Assembly (NCBI GenBank): GCA_022787085.1
Contig: JALFVE010000056.1
Location: 52,702 to 116,701 of the forward strand
Direction: 5' to 3'
DNA: 64,000 nucleotides
Origin: Oscillospiraceae bacterium
Lineage (GTDB): Bacteria; Bacillota; Clostridia; Oscillospirales; Ruminococcaceae
How positions within the stretch are numbered: position 1 is the stretch's first letter; each line of letters begins with the position of its first letter. A model generated the notes under the pieces. The model searched no databases, was not told the DNA's origin, and saw only the letters and a list, made by a program, of their open reading frames with translations. Both the position numbers and the translations under genes were made by a program. Positions 15,505-24,293 of this stretch are shown here, in pieces.

Positions 15505-16551
15505 TTACAGCTCCTTATATTTTTCCATGGGAAGCTTGTCGAAAATATGCTCAGAATCATAAACAGCCAGAGCAGCGTCAAGCATTGGCAGCAGAATGAT
15601 ACCGCCCGTTCCCTCTCCCAGACAAAGCCCCGCAGTAACAGGCGGCTCAAAGCCCAGAAGCTCAAGCATTTTCCGACCCGCAGGCTCCCTTGAAACATGG
15701 GAACAAAGCATATAATCCTTTGAAACAGGGCATATCATAGCCGCCAGCGCAGCAGACACAGCCGAAATAAATCCGTCTATCACAATAGGAATGTGATAAA
15801 CAGCCCCGCCGAGAAACAGCCCCGCCATACCCGCAATATCAAAGCCCCCGAGCTTGGACAGAATATCCATAGGGTCGTTCGGGTCGGGGCGATTGATCTT
15901 AATGCTTTTATCAACAACACTGATCTTTCTTCTCAGCCCCTCGCTGTCCAGCCCAGCACCTCTGCCAGTGACCTCCTCGGGAGGAAGCCTAAGCAGAACG
16001 GAAGCAATGGCAGCGGAGGTGGTAGTGTTGCCAATGCCCATCTCACCCGTAACTATAATCTTATAGCCCTTATTTTTCAGTTCTCCGACCATGTCGATTC
16101 CCACGCTGACAGCCTGCTCAGCCTGACTTAGGCTCATAGCAGGTCCCGCAGCAATATTGCCCGTTCCGTCAGCTATCCTGCGGCGGATAAGCCCATCTGC
16201 ACGCAGTTCATTCTTTATGCCTATATCAACGGGAAAAACCTCCGCCCCCGCAGTATTCGCCATAAGATTGATATTTGAGCTGCCCTCAGCCATTGCCCTC
16301 GCAACAATAGCAGTAACGCTGCTGTCAGTCTGAGAAATCCCCTCGCAGACAACGCCGTTATCCGCACACATGGGAACAGCGCACCGCTTCTCGATCGAAA
16401 AGCTCTCGCTTCCGAAAATGCCTGCAAGCTTGATGACCATATCCTCAAGCAAGCCCAGGCTGTGCAAAGGCTTGGCAACGCCGTTCCATTTTTCATAAGC
16501 CCTTCGCCCCGCCTCATTGTCGGCAGGAACGATTAATTTTATCCTATCCAT
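15505..16551 (-). CDS. cobT: Nicotinate-nucleotide:dimethylbenzimidazole phosphoribosyltransferase
   Basis: Activates the lower-ligand base by transferring ribose phosphate from nicotinate mononucleotide. 348 residues. Visible family motifs are ADNGVVCEGISQ, GEMGIGNTTTSAAI, LGGFDIAGMAG, SHVSREPAG and the catalytic glutamate in LCLGEGTGG. No bluB or bza gene is in the window, so the lower base is made elsewhere or imported. The start overlaps the end of cbiA by 8 bp. Confidence 0.95.
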   Translation of the reverse strand: MDRIKLIVPADNEAGRRAYEKWNGVAKPLHSLGLLEDMVIKLAGIFGSESFSIEKRCAVPMCADNGVVCEGISQTDSSVTAIVARAMAEGSSNINLMANTAGAEVFPVDIGIKNELRADGLIRRRIADGTGNIAAGPAMSLSQAEQAVSVGIDMVGELKNKGYKIIVTGEMGIGNTTTSAAIASVLLRLPPEEVTGRGAGLDSEGLRRKISVVDKSIKINRPDPNDPMDILSKLGGFDIAGMAGLFLGGAVYHIPIVIDGFISAVSAALAAMICPVSKDYMLCSHVSREPAGRKMLELLGFEPPVTAGLCLGEGTGGIILLPMLDAALAVYDSEHIFDKLPMEKYKEL

Positions 16552-17878
16552 TTTTCAGAAACCTTTCACACGCAGCAAGAAAATTTTCGGCAAGCTGCGG
16601 CTTGGAATAAAAATACAAATGAGGAAATCCTGCCCAAAGCCGTGAATTTCCGTGAACACATTCCCGCAGAGCAGCTTTTCCATTTTTTCGTGAAATAAAA
16701 TCACACCCGCAGTCAGTGCTGTCAAAATAGTGAAACTCGTGAACAGGAAAGCTCTCGCCTTTTTTGCAAAGAAGGTTGTCATTTTTCGCCTTAAGCTCGC
16801 TGTAGCCGAAATTAACAAGCTTAGAAGTCCTGTTAACCCTGCCGCCGATAACTCCCGCACCTTTGAAAAATGTCCCGTCCATGCCCTGAAATTCTTCGTG
16901 AAGATACATAAATCCTCCGCATTCGGCAATGCAGGGAAGTCCGCTGTCAATTGCATTTTTTATTGAATTACGCATAGAAGCATTTCCCGAAAGCGTCTCG
17001 CCGTAAAGCTCGGGATAACCGCCGCAAAGGATTAGCCCGCTTATATTTTCGGGCAGAGATTCATCCCTCAGCGGAGAGAAGGGAATTATCTCAGCCCCCA
17101 TTCTCCGAATGATATCCTCGTTTTCGGGATAAAAAAAGCAAAAAGCCTCGTCCGCAGAAAGCCCTATCCTCACATTGTGCTTCATATCGAATTGAAGCTC
17201 TGAATAAATCGGCGCAGGAGAATCGGCAAGCTCAATGATCCTGTCGATGCGAATGTTTTTCTCGGCAGCATCCGCAAGATGTGAAAGCTTTTTCTTCAAA
17301 TCCCGTATCTCTCCGGCAGTAACAAGCCCCAGATGACGGCTTTCGATAAAAAAATCCTTGTCATCAGGAAAGCGTCCCAGATATTCTGTCCCAAGCTCCT
17401 CACACAGCTTTTCGGCAAAGCCCACCCTGCTTTCGGCAAGACGGTTAAAAATGAAGCCCTTAATATTATTTGGAGTGATAAAGCTGAGAAAGCCCTTCAT
17501 CACAGCCCCAAGCGACTCGCTCATCCCTCTTGCGTTTATCACAACAATAACAGGCGTGTCGGTTATCTGAGAAACCTCATAAGATGAGCCTTTCCCGTTA
17601 AGTCCGTCGTAAAAGCCCATGACGCCCTCAATTACAGAAATATCCCCCGAGCCTTTGTCAAGCAGAAGCTTCAGAGTATTTTCATCGCAGAAATAGCTGT
17701 CAAGGTTGAAGGAATCCGCCCCTATGATCCTCCTGTGAAACATGGGATCAATGTAATCGGGACCGCATTTAAAAGAAGCCGCCCTTAACCCCCGATCAAT
17801 AAGAACCTGCAAAACAGCGCAGGAAATGGTAGTCTTGCCGCAGCCGCTGCCCGTCCCCGCAATCATGATACGTTTCAT
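16544..17878 (-). CDS. cbiA: Cobyrinic acid a,c-diamide synthase
   Basis: Amidates the a and c carboxylates of cobyrinic acid, with glutamine and ATP. 444 residues. The Walker A region is MIAGTGSGCGKTTISCAVL. GVMGFYDGLNGKGSSYE is typical of CbiA, and the glutaminase cysteine is in PCIAECGGFMYLHEE. FHYFDST near the end matches the conserved histidine region. It overlaps cbiET by 4 bp and cobT by 8 bp. Confidence 0.95.
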   Translation of the reverse strand: MKRIMIAGTGSGCGKTTISCAVLQVLIDRGLRAASFKCGPDYIDPMFHRRIIGADSFNLDSYFCDENTLKLLLDKGSGDISVIEGVMGFYDGLNGKGSSYEVSQITDTPVIVVINARGMSESLGAVMKGFLSFITPNNIKGFIFNRLAESRVGFAEKLCEELGTEYLGRFPDDKDFFIESRHLGLVTAGEIRDLKKKLSHLADAAEKNIRIDRIIELADSPAPIYSELQFDMKHNVRIGLSADEAFCFFYPENEDIIRRMGAEIIPFSPLRDESLPENISGLILCGGYPELYGETLSGNASMRNSIKNAIDSGLPCIAECGGFMYLHEEFQGMDGTFFKGAGVIGGRVNRTSKLVNFGYSELKAKNDNLLCKKGESFPVHEFHYFDSTDCGCDFISRKNGKAALRECVHGNSRLWAGFPHLYFYSKPQLAENFLAACERFLKNG

Positions 17879-19062
17879 TTTCCGAGCCTCCTGATAATGA
17901 AAACGGGATTTTCACCTTTGAGCATGGTGTATTCCCCCGCTCTGACAGTGTGAGCAGCGGAAAGCTGAATGATCTCCCTGTCACCGAGACATTCGCTTTC
18001 CCGAAGCGTCTCAAGAGTCACCGCAGTCATAACGATCCGTGCATCTGGATTTTTCTCAAGAATAATCCTGATCGTCTCTTTCAGCCGCCCCCCCGAGCCG
18101 CCTATAAAAACGCAGTCGGGAGCGGGAAGCTCCTCAAGACAGGCTTCTGCCCTGCCCAAAACAGAAACGATATTATCACAGCCGAATTTTCTGAAATTTT
18201 TTTCTGAAAGAGCAGCCGCCTCAGAGTCCTTCTCTACAGCATAAACCATTCCCTCCGGACATCTCAGAGCCATTTCCACCGAAACGGAGCCGGTTCCGCT
18301 GCCGATATCCCAGCAGATATCGGATTTAGAGATACAGAGCTTTGAAACCGCCGAGCAGCGTATCTCAGCCTTAGTCATGGGTGCCTTTCCCCGAATAAAT
18401 TCATCATCGGGAATGCCCGACCTGAGATATTTTTCAAAATCCCGATTTATAATAAGCATGGAAGAAAGCCTTGAGGTAATAACGCCCGAAAGCGTCTCTG
18501 CCGTTCCCTCCGTAATTTTTTCATCGGGATACCCGAGTCTTTCCCCGATAATTACCAAAGCGTCACCCCTGCCGAAATCCGTAAGCTTTTTGCACACAGT
18601 CCCGCAGTCATTCTCATTGCCAATAAGAACAAAAACAAATTCATTTGAGCAAACCTCTCTCACAATGCTCGCTCTTGTTCCATGAAGTGAAACAAACCTG
18701 ACCCTTTCCCAGCCGATGCCGAGCTTCGAGCAAAGATAAACTGGAGATGCGATTCCGGGAATTATTTTATATTGTATCTGAAGCCTGTCAAGCTCACGGG
18801 ATAAGCCCTCAGCCCCGCTGAAAAAGCCGCAGTCGCCGGACATCAGCACAGTAATTCGCTTGTCCCCGTTTGCCGCAATAAATCCCGCAATTTCTTTTGT
18901 ATCATATGAGCAGAAAATTTCTTTTTTTAGATGACCGAAGCCCTCAAGGATACGTCCTGCACCGATAAGAATATCCGCATTTTCCGCCGCAGCCATTGCA
19001 GCAGCGGTCATGCTGGGTCCCTGCTCCATGCCCGTCCCCGCAATAATAACCCGTGGTTCCAA
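17875..19062 (-). CDS. cbiET: Fused precorrin-6Y C5,15-methyltransferase (decarboxylating) CbiE-CbiT
   Basis: Methylates C5 and C15 and decarboxylates the C12 acetate. The N-terminal half (about 1-190) is a tetrapyrrole methylase (IIAGTGMEQGPSMT, VLMSGDCGFFSGAEG). The C-terminal half (about 210-390) is a Rossmann methyltransferase (CWDIGSGTGSVSVEMA, VFIGGSGGRLKE), so this is the CobL-like fusion rather than separate cbiE and cbiT. I start it at the TTG at 19062: AGGAG lies 10 nt upstream and the cbiJ stop is 7 bp before it. The ATG at 19104 would overlap cbiJ by 35 bp and has no clear site. Confidence 0.9.
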   Translation of the reverse strand: MEPRVIIAGTGMEQGPSMTAAAMAAAENADILIGAGRILEGFGHLKKEIFCSYDTKEIAGFIAANGDKRITVLMSGDCGFFSGAEGLSRELDRLQIQYKIIPGIASPVYLCSKLGIGWERVRFVSLHGTRASIVREVCSNEFVFVLIGNENDCGTVCKKLTDFGRGDALVIIGERLGYPDEKITEGTAETLSGVITSRLSSMLIINRDFEKYLRSGIPDDEFIRGKAPMTKAEIRCSAVSKLCISKSDICWDIGSGTGSVSVEMALRCPEGMVYAVEKDSEAAALSEKNFRKFGCDNIVSVLGRAEACLEELPAPDCVFIGGSGGRLKETIRIILEKNPDARIVMTAVTLETLRESECLGDREIIQLSAAHTVRAGEYTMLKGENPVFIIRRLGK

Positions 19063-19069
19063 ATCATCC

Positions 19070-19813
19070 TCACTCCTTTCCCGAAAGCTCCGATAAAAGC
19101 TCATAAGCCTGCGAAAGCGTCATGCCCGTTTCAACAGGTCTTCTGATAATAAAAAGCCTTGCACCCACAGCCGCCGCCGCACGCCGCTTTTCCTCAAAGC
19201 CGCCCGTCACACCGCTTTCCTTAGTGATAATAATATTGCAGCCACGAAAATGAGCGCAGTTTTCCTCAAATCCGAAGGGACCCTTTCCTCCTATCACCCT
19301 TTTAAAGCCCGCCTCAATACATTCATTCATAATTTTTTCATCGGGGAGGACCCTCACAGTACATCTTGACGGCAAATCGCCATGACAAAATAAAGAAAGC
19401 TCCTTGCTCCCCGTTGCTATAAAAATATTCCCCGGCTGTATCTCGGCAAACTGAGCCGCCTCTGCCGCCGAATCAAAGTATAAAGCCTCCTCACAAACAG
19501 GCGAGGACGCTCTGACAACACGAAAACAGGGCGTATTCGTATCTTCACAGGCACCGGAAATATTCCTCCCTGCCTCCTCCGCATAAGGGTGAGTAGCGTC
19601 AAAAACAGCAGAAAAACCTTCGGACAAAATAAGCTCAGCAATCTCATTTCTGTCCATTCTGCCTGTCACCGACCTGACAAATTCCGATTTTGGCAGAAGC
19701 GAGGAACCATATTCGGTAGCAGAGCTGACAACGCAGCAAATGCGTTTTTCATGGCAGTATTCGGCAAGCAGCCGCCCCTCGGTGGTGCCTCCGAAAATAA
19801 GAAAATTATTCAA
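19070..19813 (-). CDS. cbiJ: Cobalt-precorrin-6A reductase
   Basis: Reduces precorrin-6A with NAD(P)H. 247 residues. The N-terminal IFGGTTEGRLLAEYC is the CbiJ/CobK signature. Further family motifs are FDATHPYAEEA, IFIATGSKEL, GGKGPFGFEEN and ITKESGVTGGFEEK. It overlaps cbiH by 8 bp. Confidence 0.95.
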   Translation of the reverse strand: MNNFLIFGGTTEGRLLAEYCHEKRICCVVSSATEYGSSLLPKSEFVRSVTGRMDRNEIAELILSEGFSAVFDATHPYAEEAGRNISGACEDTNTPCFRVVRASSPVCEEALYFDSAAEAAQFAEIQPGNIFIATGSKELSLFCHGDLPSRCTVRVLPDEKIMNECIEAGFKRVIGGKGPFGFEENCAHFRGCNIIITKESGVTGGFEEKRRAAAAVGARLFIIRRPVETGMTLSQAYELLSELSGKE

Positions 19814-20531
19814 TCCTGTATCCCCTCGGCGTAACCATTTTTCCGTTAATGATCTTAGTTTCGGCGCAGCCTATAAAAACAGTGGTGAACATATCTGTAT
19901 CAGCCTCAGCAAGCTCTGAAAGCGGAAGTACCATGCTTTCCTCACCGTCTCTGCCGATGTTTTTCACATATCCGCAGACAGTATCGGGGCTTTTGTATTT
20001 TAGCATTATCCCGCAGGCCCATTTAAGATGATCCGCTCTTTTTTTCGAAGACGGATTGTAAAGCGCAACGCACATATCAGCCATAGCCGCACATTCAAGC
20101 CGTTTTTCAATTTTTTCCTTTGGGGTAAGAATATCCGACAGGCTTATCACCGCAAAATCATTAGTAAGCGGCGCTCCCAGGACAGCGCCTCCGCTGAGAG
20201 CCGCAGTGACCCCCGCAACAGGAATGATCTCAGCCCTTGGAAATTTATCCCACAGCTCAAAAGCAAGCCCCGCCATAGCGTAAACCGAGCAGTCACCGCT
20301 GCAAACAAGAGCAGTATTTCTTGTTTCAGCCTGAGAGAGCGCATATTCCACCCTTTCACGTTCCTGCCTCATGGGAGTGGAAAAATATTCCTTATGAGGA
20401 AAATGCTCTCTGATAAGCTCGGTGTAAACCGAATAACCGGTGATCAGTCCGCAGTCCTCAATGGCATTTTTAGCGGAAATGGTCATTCCCTCAAAGCTGC
20501 CCGCACCGAACCCCACAACATAAAGCTTCAT
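19806..20531 (-). CDS. cbiH: Cobalt-precorrin-3 C17-methyltransferase (ring contraction)
   Basis: Methylates C17 and drives ring contraction using S-adenosylmethionine. 241 residues, standalone (no fused CbiG or other module). The tetrapyrrole methylase motifs are VVGFGAGSFEGMT, ALVCSGDCSVYAMAG, AVISLSDILTPKEKIEKRL and ALYNPSSKKR, the last two typical of CbiH. It starts 1 bp inside the cbiG stop. Confidence 0.95.
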   Translation of the reverse strand: MKLYVVGFGAGSFEGMTISAKNAIEDCGLITGYSVYTELIREHFPHKEYFSTPMRQERERVEYALSQAETRNTALVCSGDCSVYAMAGLAFELWDKFPRAEIIPVAGVTAALSGGAVLGAPLTNDFAVISLSDILTPKEKIEKRLECAAMADMCVALYNPSSKKRADHLKWACGIMLKYKSPDTVCGYVKNIGRDGEESMVLPLSELAEADTDMFTTVFIGCAETKIINGKMVTPRGYRIE

Positions 20532-21550
20532 TAAATCACCCTTTCAAAATCGGCCTCAAAAGGAAGCAAGCCCACCGCACAGGTAACTCCTTTTCCCATT
20601 GTTTTAGGGACAATGATAGTTCCCCCGCAGGCAGCAGCGCTTCTCTCGCAGACATTGTCCGTCCCCACCGTACTTTTCACAAATTCGGAGGATGAAAAAT
20701 CTCCCTTCAAAAGATTCAGCTCCTCCGCCGAAAAGCATCTCGTCTCAATGCCGAATTTCTCAGAAAATGCGAGCATTGCAGGCTCATTTTTCTTAATATC
20801 GACAGTTGCCAGAAAACGCACTCCCGAAACAGATAAACCGTTATCCTCAAGGCATTTCAGAATATGAGCGCAAAGCACCTCAGGAGAAATGTCTTTCCTG
20901 CATCCCGCCCCCACAACAAGATTTTTCGGAATAAGGTTCAGCGTAACATCAAAAGGCTTTTTCGTAATATCCGAGCTTATACAGATCCCGAATCTGTCAT
21001 TGTCTCCGATAAGCTCAGCAGGAATATTCCTGCATAGATAATCCGAATATAACCCTATTTTCTGCCCCCCAAGAGAAGCCGCAGCAATAAGCTTGGCAGC
21101 CTCCATATCACCGATAGCAAGTCCGTTTGCCTTTGCAAACATATCGGGAGAAAAGCGCCCCCTGCCGTCCGTTGCCGTCGTGATAACAGGAACAGCACCG
21201 ATAATATTTCCGATAACCTTCGCAAGCTCATTTCCCCCGCCGATATGCCCCGATAAAAGCGAAACAGCAAATCTTCCGCAGTCATCCACAACAATAACAG
21301 CAGGATCGGTTAGCTTTGAGCTAATCAGAGGTGCCAAAGCCCTCACCGCAATTCCGCAGGCGCAGATAAAAACAAGCCCGTCATAAGCTTCCCAAAGCTT
21401 TTTTGCAAGCTCTCCCACGCTGTCAAAGTCTTCTCCTCCCGAAACGGGATATTTATAAAAGCAGAATATATGAGAATCGGAGAATCTGCTTTTGATTTTT
21501 ACGGCAATTTCACCGCCCTTTTCGGTAAGGCAGATCAGTGCAATATTCAT
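20531..21550 (-). CDS. cbiG: Cobalt-precorrin-5A hydrolase
   Basis: Opens the delta-lactone of cobalt-precorrin-5A, releasing acetaldehyde; specific to the anaerobic pathway. 339 residues. The central motif LLSGHIGGGNELAK and the preceding VIVVDDCGRFAVS are characteristic. The C-terminal CbiG domain begins LVVGAGCRKDIS. Its presence, with cbiD, shows the early-cobalt-insertion route. It overlaps cbiF by 4 bp. Confidence 0.95.
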   Translation of the reverse strand: MNIALICLTEKGGEIAVKIKSRFSDSHIFCFYKYPVSGGEDFDSVGELAKKLWEAYDGLVFICACGIAVRALAPLISSKLTDPAVIVVDDCGRFAVSLLSGHIGGGNELAKVIGNIIGAVPVITTATDGRGRFSPDMFAKANGLAIGDMEAAKLIAAASLGGQKIGLYSDYLCRNIPAELIGDNDRFGICISSDITKKPFDVTLNLIPKNLVVGAGCRKDISPEVLCAHILKCLEDNGLSVSGVRFLATVDIKKNEPAMLAFSEKFGIETRCFSAEELNLLKGDFSSSEFVKSTVGTDNVCERSAAACGGTIIVPKTMGKGVTCAVGLLPFEADFERVI

Positions 21551-22302
21551 AGCTCAGCCCTTCTGAACTCTGTGGAAAAGCTTTTGTCATAAAGCTTTGA
21601 AAGAGAATAATCATCGCCCAGAAAGTCCCCCACAGCAATAAGCGCAGTCTTTCTGATATTATTTTTTTCCGCCGTTTCCGCAAGAGTGCCTACAGTGCAC
21701 CTGCAAATCTTTTCATCGGGATGAGTAGCCTTGTAAACCACCGCAGCGGGAGTATTTTCCGAATATCCTCCCTTGATAAGCTCAGCGGAAAGCTCCTTCA
21801 GCATACCCGTGCTCAGGAAAATCACCATAGTCGAGCCATGAGCCGCAAGAGCGGAAATTCTCTCCTTTTCGGGAACAGGAGTCCTCCCCGCCATACGGGT
21901 GATAATAACCGTCTGTGACACATCGGGAAGGGTGTATTCAGCCTTCAAAGCAGCAGCCGCACCGCAGAAGGAGCTTACCCCGGGGCATATCTCATATGAC
22001 ACGCCCATTTTGTCAAGAATATCCATCTGTTCCCTTACAGCACCGTAAAGGCAGGGATCGCCCGTATGCAGCCTTACAGTCATTTTATCCTGCTTTTCCG
22101 CCTGAGCTATCACATCAGCCACCTGCTCAAGGGTCATAAAAGCACTGTTATGAAGCTCGCAGTCCTTTCGTGCAAATTGCAGAAGCTCGGGGTTAATAAG
22201 AGAGCCTGCATAAATAATAACGTCCGCTTCCTCAAGAAGCCTCTTTCCCCGTAAAGTGATAAGATCGGCAGCGCCGCTGCCTGCGCCAACAAAATTAACC
22301 AT
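21547..22302 (-). CDS. cbiF: Cobalt-precorrin-4 C11-methyltransferase
   Basis: Methylates C11 of cobalt-precorrin-4. 251 residues. The tetrapyrrole methylase motifs are FVGAGSGAADLITLRG, RLHTGDPCLYGA, and ITRMAGRTPVPEKE, the last typical of CbiF/CobM. The C-terminus LYDKSFSTEFRRA is also conserved. It overlaps the end of cbiD by 8 bp. Confidence 0.95.
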   Translation of the reverse strand: MVNFVGAGSGAADLITLRGKRLLEEADVIIYAGSLINPELLQFARKDCELHNSAFMTLEQVADVIAQAEKQDKMTVRLHTGDPCLYGAVREQMDILDKMGVSYEICPGVSSFCGAAAALKAEYTLPDVSQTVIITRMAGRTPVPEKERISALAAHGSTMVIFLSTGMLKELSAELIKGGYSENTPAAVVYKATHPDEKICRCTVGTLAETAEKNNIRKTALIAVGDFLGDDYSLSKLYDKSFSTEFRRAEL

Positions 22303-23437
22303 TCAAATATTCCTCCGAAACGGCTCTGATAAGCCCTTCCCCTTCATGGGTAACGCCAAGCAATCCGTATGAATTTGAAAATAAAACCGCACCGAGCCTC
22401 AGCCGCCCCTTTCCATAAGAGTCAAGATGCGCCTGGATACGCCTGCACAGTATCTCCATAACAGCTTCAAGCCTTCCCTCGCCGTTAATGATATCCAAAG
22501 CCCCGTCGGCAGTGGCGCAGTTCGTAATTTTCAAAAGAGCCTCTTTTGAGCAGCCCCCCAGAAGCCCGCAGGTGACAAGAACCTCCATCCGTCCGTCAGC
22601 AAAAGAGGAATGAGTATTCATTATCCCCGCCCCAAGCTTCACGAGCTTGCCGATATGCCCCACAATAAGAGCGCTTTCAAACCCAAGCTCTGCCGCAATA
22701 TCAACAGCCTCCCCGATATAATTGCTGCATTTTACATTCTTTTCGGAAATACCCGGAAGGAATCCCGCAAGGAAATCATCCCCGTAATTGCCGAGAGTAA
22801 GAACAAGATTTCTGATTCCCTCAGCCTTGCGCATATTTGCCTCCGCCCGAATAGTATCAATGATCGCACGGGTGCTCATAGGCTCGACAATCCCGCCCGT
22901 CCCGATAATAGAAATGCCGCCAACAATACCCATTCTGGGATTGTAGGTTTTTTTTGCAAGCTCCTCTCCCCCGGGAACAAAAACGGTAATGCGAAAGCCT
23001 CCCCTGTACTCATACAGCTCTGCGATCTCCATCACAGCCTCTGCTATCATTTTCCGAGGAACAGAATTAATGGCAGGCTCTCCCACAGGACGGTCAAGCC
23101 CCGCCTTTGTAACTGTCCCCACGCCCTCGCCGCCGACAATATCCACCCCCGAGTCTATTCTCTCCACACGGGCAAAGATGAGGATTCCGTCAGTGATATC
23201 GGGGTCGTCTCCGCTGTCCTTCCGAACGGCGCAGCAGGCTGAAGCGTCCGAGATCGACTTTTCAAGAATATCCAGCCGCAGCTCGATACCTTTCGGAGTC
23301 ATCAGCCTGACAGCATCGGGGAAACGACCGCATAAAAGAGCCTCAGCCGCAGCCTTAGCCGCCCCCGCAGCACAGGAGCCTGTGGTATATCCGAGCCTCA
23401 GTCTCCGTCCGTCCTTTGAAATATATTCCTCAAGCAT
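22295..23437 (-). CDS. cbiD: Cobalt-precorrin-5B C1-methyltransferase
   Basis: Methylates C1 in the anaerobic pathway. 380 residues. The N-terminal LRLGYTTGSCAAGAAKAAAE is diagnostic. Further on are TKAGLDRPVGEPAINSVPR, FVPGGEELAKKTYNPRMGI and GGISIIGTGGIVEPMS. It lies 10 bp after cbiL. Confidence 0.96.
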   Translation of the reverse strand: MLEEYISKDGRRLRLGYTTGSCAAGAAKAAAEALLCGRFPDAVRLMTPKGIELRLDILEKSISDASACCAVRKDSGDDPDITDGILIFARVERIDSGVDIVGGEGVGTVTKAGLDRPVGEPAINSVPRKMIAEAVMEIAELYEYRGGFRITVFVPGGEELAKKTYNPRMGIVGGISIIGTGGIVEPMSTRAIIDTIRAEANMRKAEGIRNLVLTLGNYGDDFLAGFLPGISEKNVKCSNYIGEAVDIAAELGFESALIVGHIGKLVKLGAGIMNTHSSFADGRMEVLVTCGLLGGCSKEALLKITNCATADGALDIINGEGRLEAVMEILCRRIQAHLDSYGKGRLRLGAVLFSNSYGLLGVTHEGEGLIRAVSEEYLNG

Positions 23438-23447
23438 TGCTCCTCCA

Positions 23448-24119
23448 TTATTTCACGATCGTAAGAGTAAAATAGCTTCCCTTTTCGGGAATGTCGTCAA
23501 GGCTCGTGTAAATTTTTTCTTCGGGAAGCCCGCAGTCCGAAACAGCGTGAATGTCCTTGTTATTAAGGGATTCACGCAGCCTGTCCGAAAGCCTTCCCGA
23601 TTTCATAATGACCTTAGTCCCTCTGCGCTCAATAAGCTCCTCCGCATCCTCAGCAGAAGCGGGGATAACGATAAGCGGCTCACTGCCGCCTGCAAGAGGG
23701 ATCCCGCAGGCAGCCGCAGCAGCACAAAAGCTTGTAACTCCGGGTATCCTGCGGCAAACAGCACCTCTGCCCTCCACAAGCTCTGCGGTATATGAAAAGG
23801 TGGAATAAACGGAAATATCCCCAAGACAAAGCATGGCAACGTCCTCTCCCGAAAAGAGCCTCTCACAAATAATATCCGCAGCATTTTCATGGCTTTTGAC
23901 CCAAATATCTCTGTCACCTGTCATGGGAAAATCGAGAAAAATAAATTCCTTGCCGGACATATCCGCCGCCTGCTTTGCAATAGACAGAGCAAGAGAATTT
24001 TCCCCCTTTGTGCGGGGAACTGCAATGACCCTGCAATGTTCAATTATTTTCAGAGCGCCCAAAGTAATCAGCTGGGGATCCCCCGGTCCTACGCTGACGC
24101 CATATAAAATTCCGCTCAT
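23448..24119 (-). CDS. cbiL: Cobalt-precorrin-2 C20-methyltransferase, first gene of the cobalamin operon
   Basis: Methylates C20, the first committed corrin step represented here. 223 residues, with the tetrapyrrole methylase motifs LYGVSVGPGDPQLITLGALK and MLCLGDISVYST, then RIPGVTSFCAAAA. The true start is the ATG at 24119, with GGGAG 8 nt upstream; the ORF track begins 16 residues too early, before the transcription start. The enzymes before it (uroporphyrinogen methyltransferase, cobalt chelatase CbiK/CbiX) and cobalt uptake are not in this window. Confidence 0.95.
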   Translation of the reverse strand: MSGILYGVSVGPGDPQLITLGALKIIEHCRVIAVPRTKGENSLALSIAKQAADMSGKEFIFLDFPMTGDRDIWVKSHENAADIICERLFSGEDVAMLCLGDISVYSTFSYTAELVEGRGAVCRRIPGVTSFCAAAAACGIPLAGGSEPLIVIPASAEDAEELIERRGTKVIMKSGRLSDRLRESLNNKDIHAVSDCGLPEEKIYTSLDDIPEKGSYFTLTIVK

Positions 24120-24155
24120 AAAACACACTCCCGATGGGCATAATTTCCTAACATA

Positions 24156-24184
24156 ATTATAGCACAAATTTGCTGATATGTCAA
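24156..24184 (-). promoter_or_regulatory. cbiL: Promoter of the 18-gene cobalamin operon
   Basis: TTGACA (24184-24179), 17-bp spacer, TATAAT (24161-24156). The start point would be near 24149, leaving a leader of about 30 nt, far too short for a cobalamin riboswitch. Confidence 0.85.
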
Positions 24185-24225
24185 GTACAAACGAACAAAA
24201 AATTTACTTATACAGGCAAATCCCC

Positions 24226-24254
24226 TTGACAAAACTAATCACATTAGTTATAAT
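24226..24254 (+). promoter_or_regulatory. Promoter of the TetR-family gene
   Basis: TTGACA (24226-24231), 17-bp spacer, TATAAT (24249-24254): perfect consensus, 42 bp from the divergent cobalamin promoter. Confidence 0.88.
24233..24249 (+). promoter_or_regulatory. Palindromic operator in the tetR promoter
   Basis: The perfect palindrome AACTAAT-CAC-ATTAGTT occupies the spacer between the -35 and -10 boxes. This position and symmetry fit autorepression by the TetR-family protein encoded downstream. Binding is inferred. Confidence 0.65.
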
Positions 24255-24293
24255 AAATGTAATCAATTAAACAATGAAAGGACTATTGAAAAA

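Noticed and set aside
22989-23795. Plus-strand ORF of 268 residues
   Set aside because: Antisense shadow of cbiD and cbiL, with low-complexity Ser/Pro/Ala composition.
24120-24290. Cobalamin riboswitch before cbiL
   Set aside because: No B12-box-like sequence, and a perfect promoter lies only 37 bp before the start codon.
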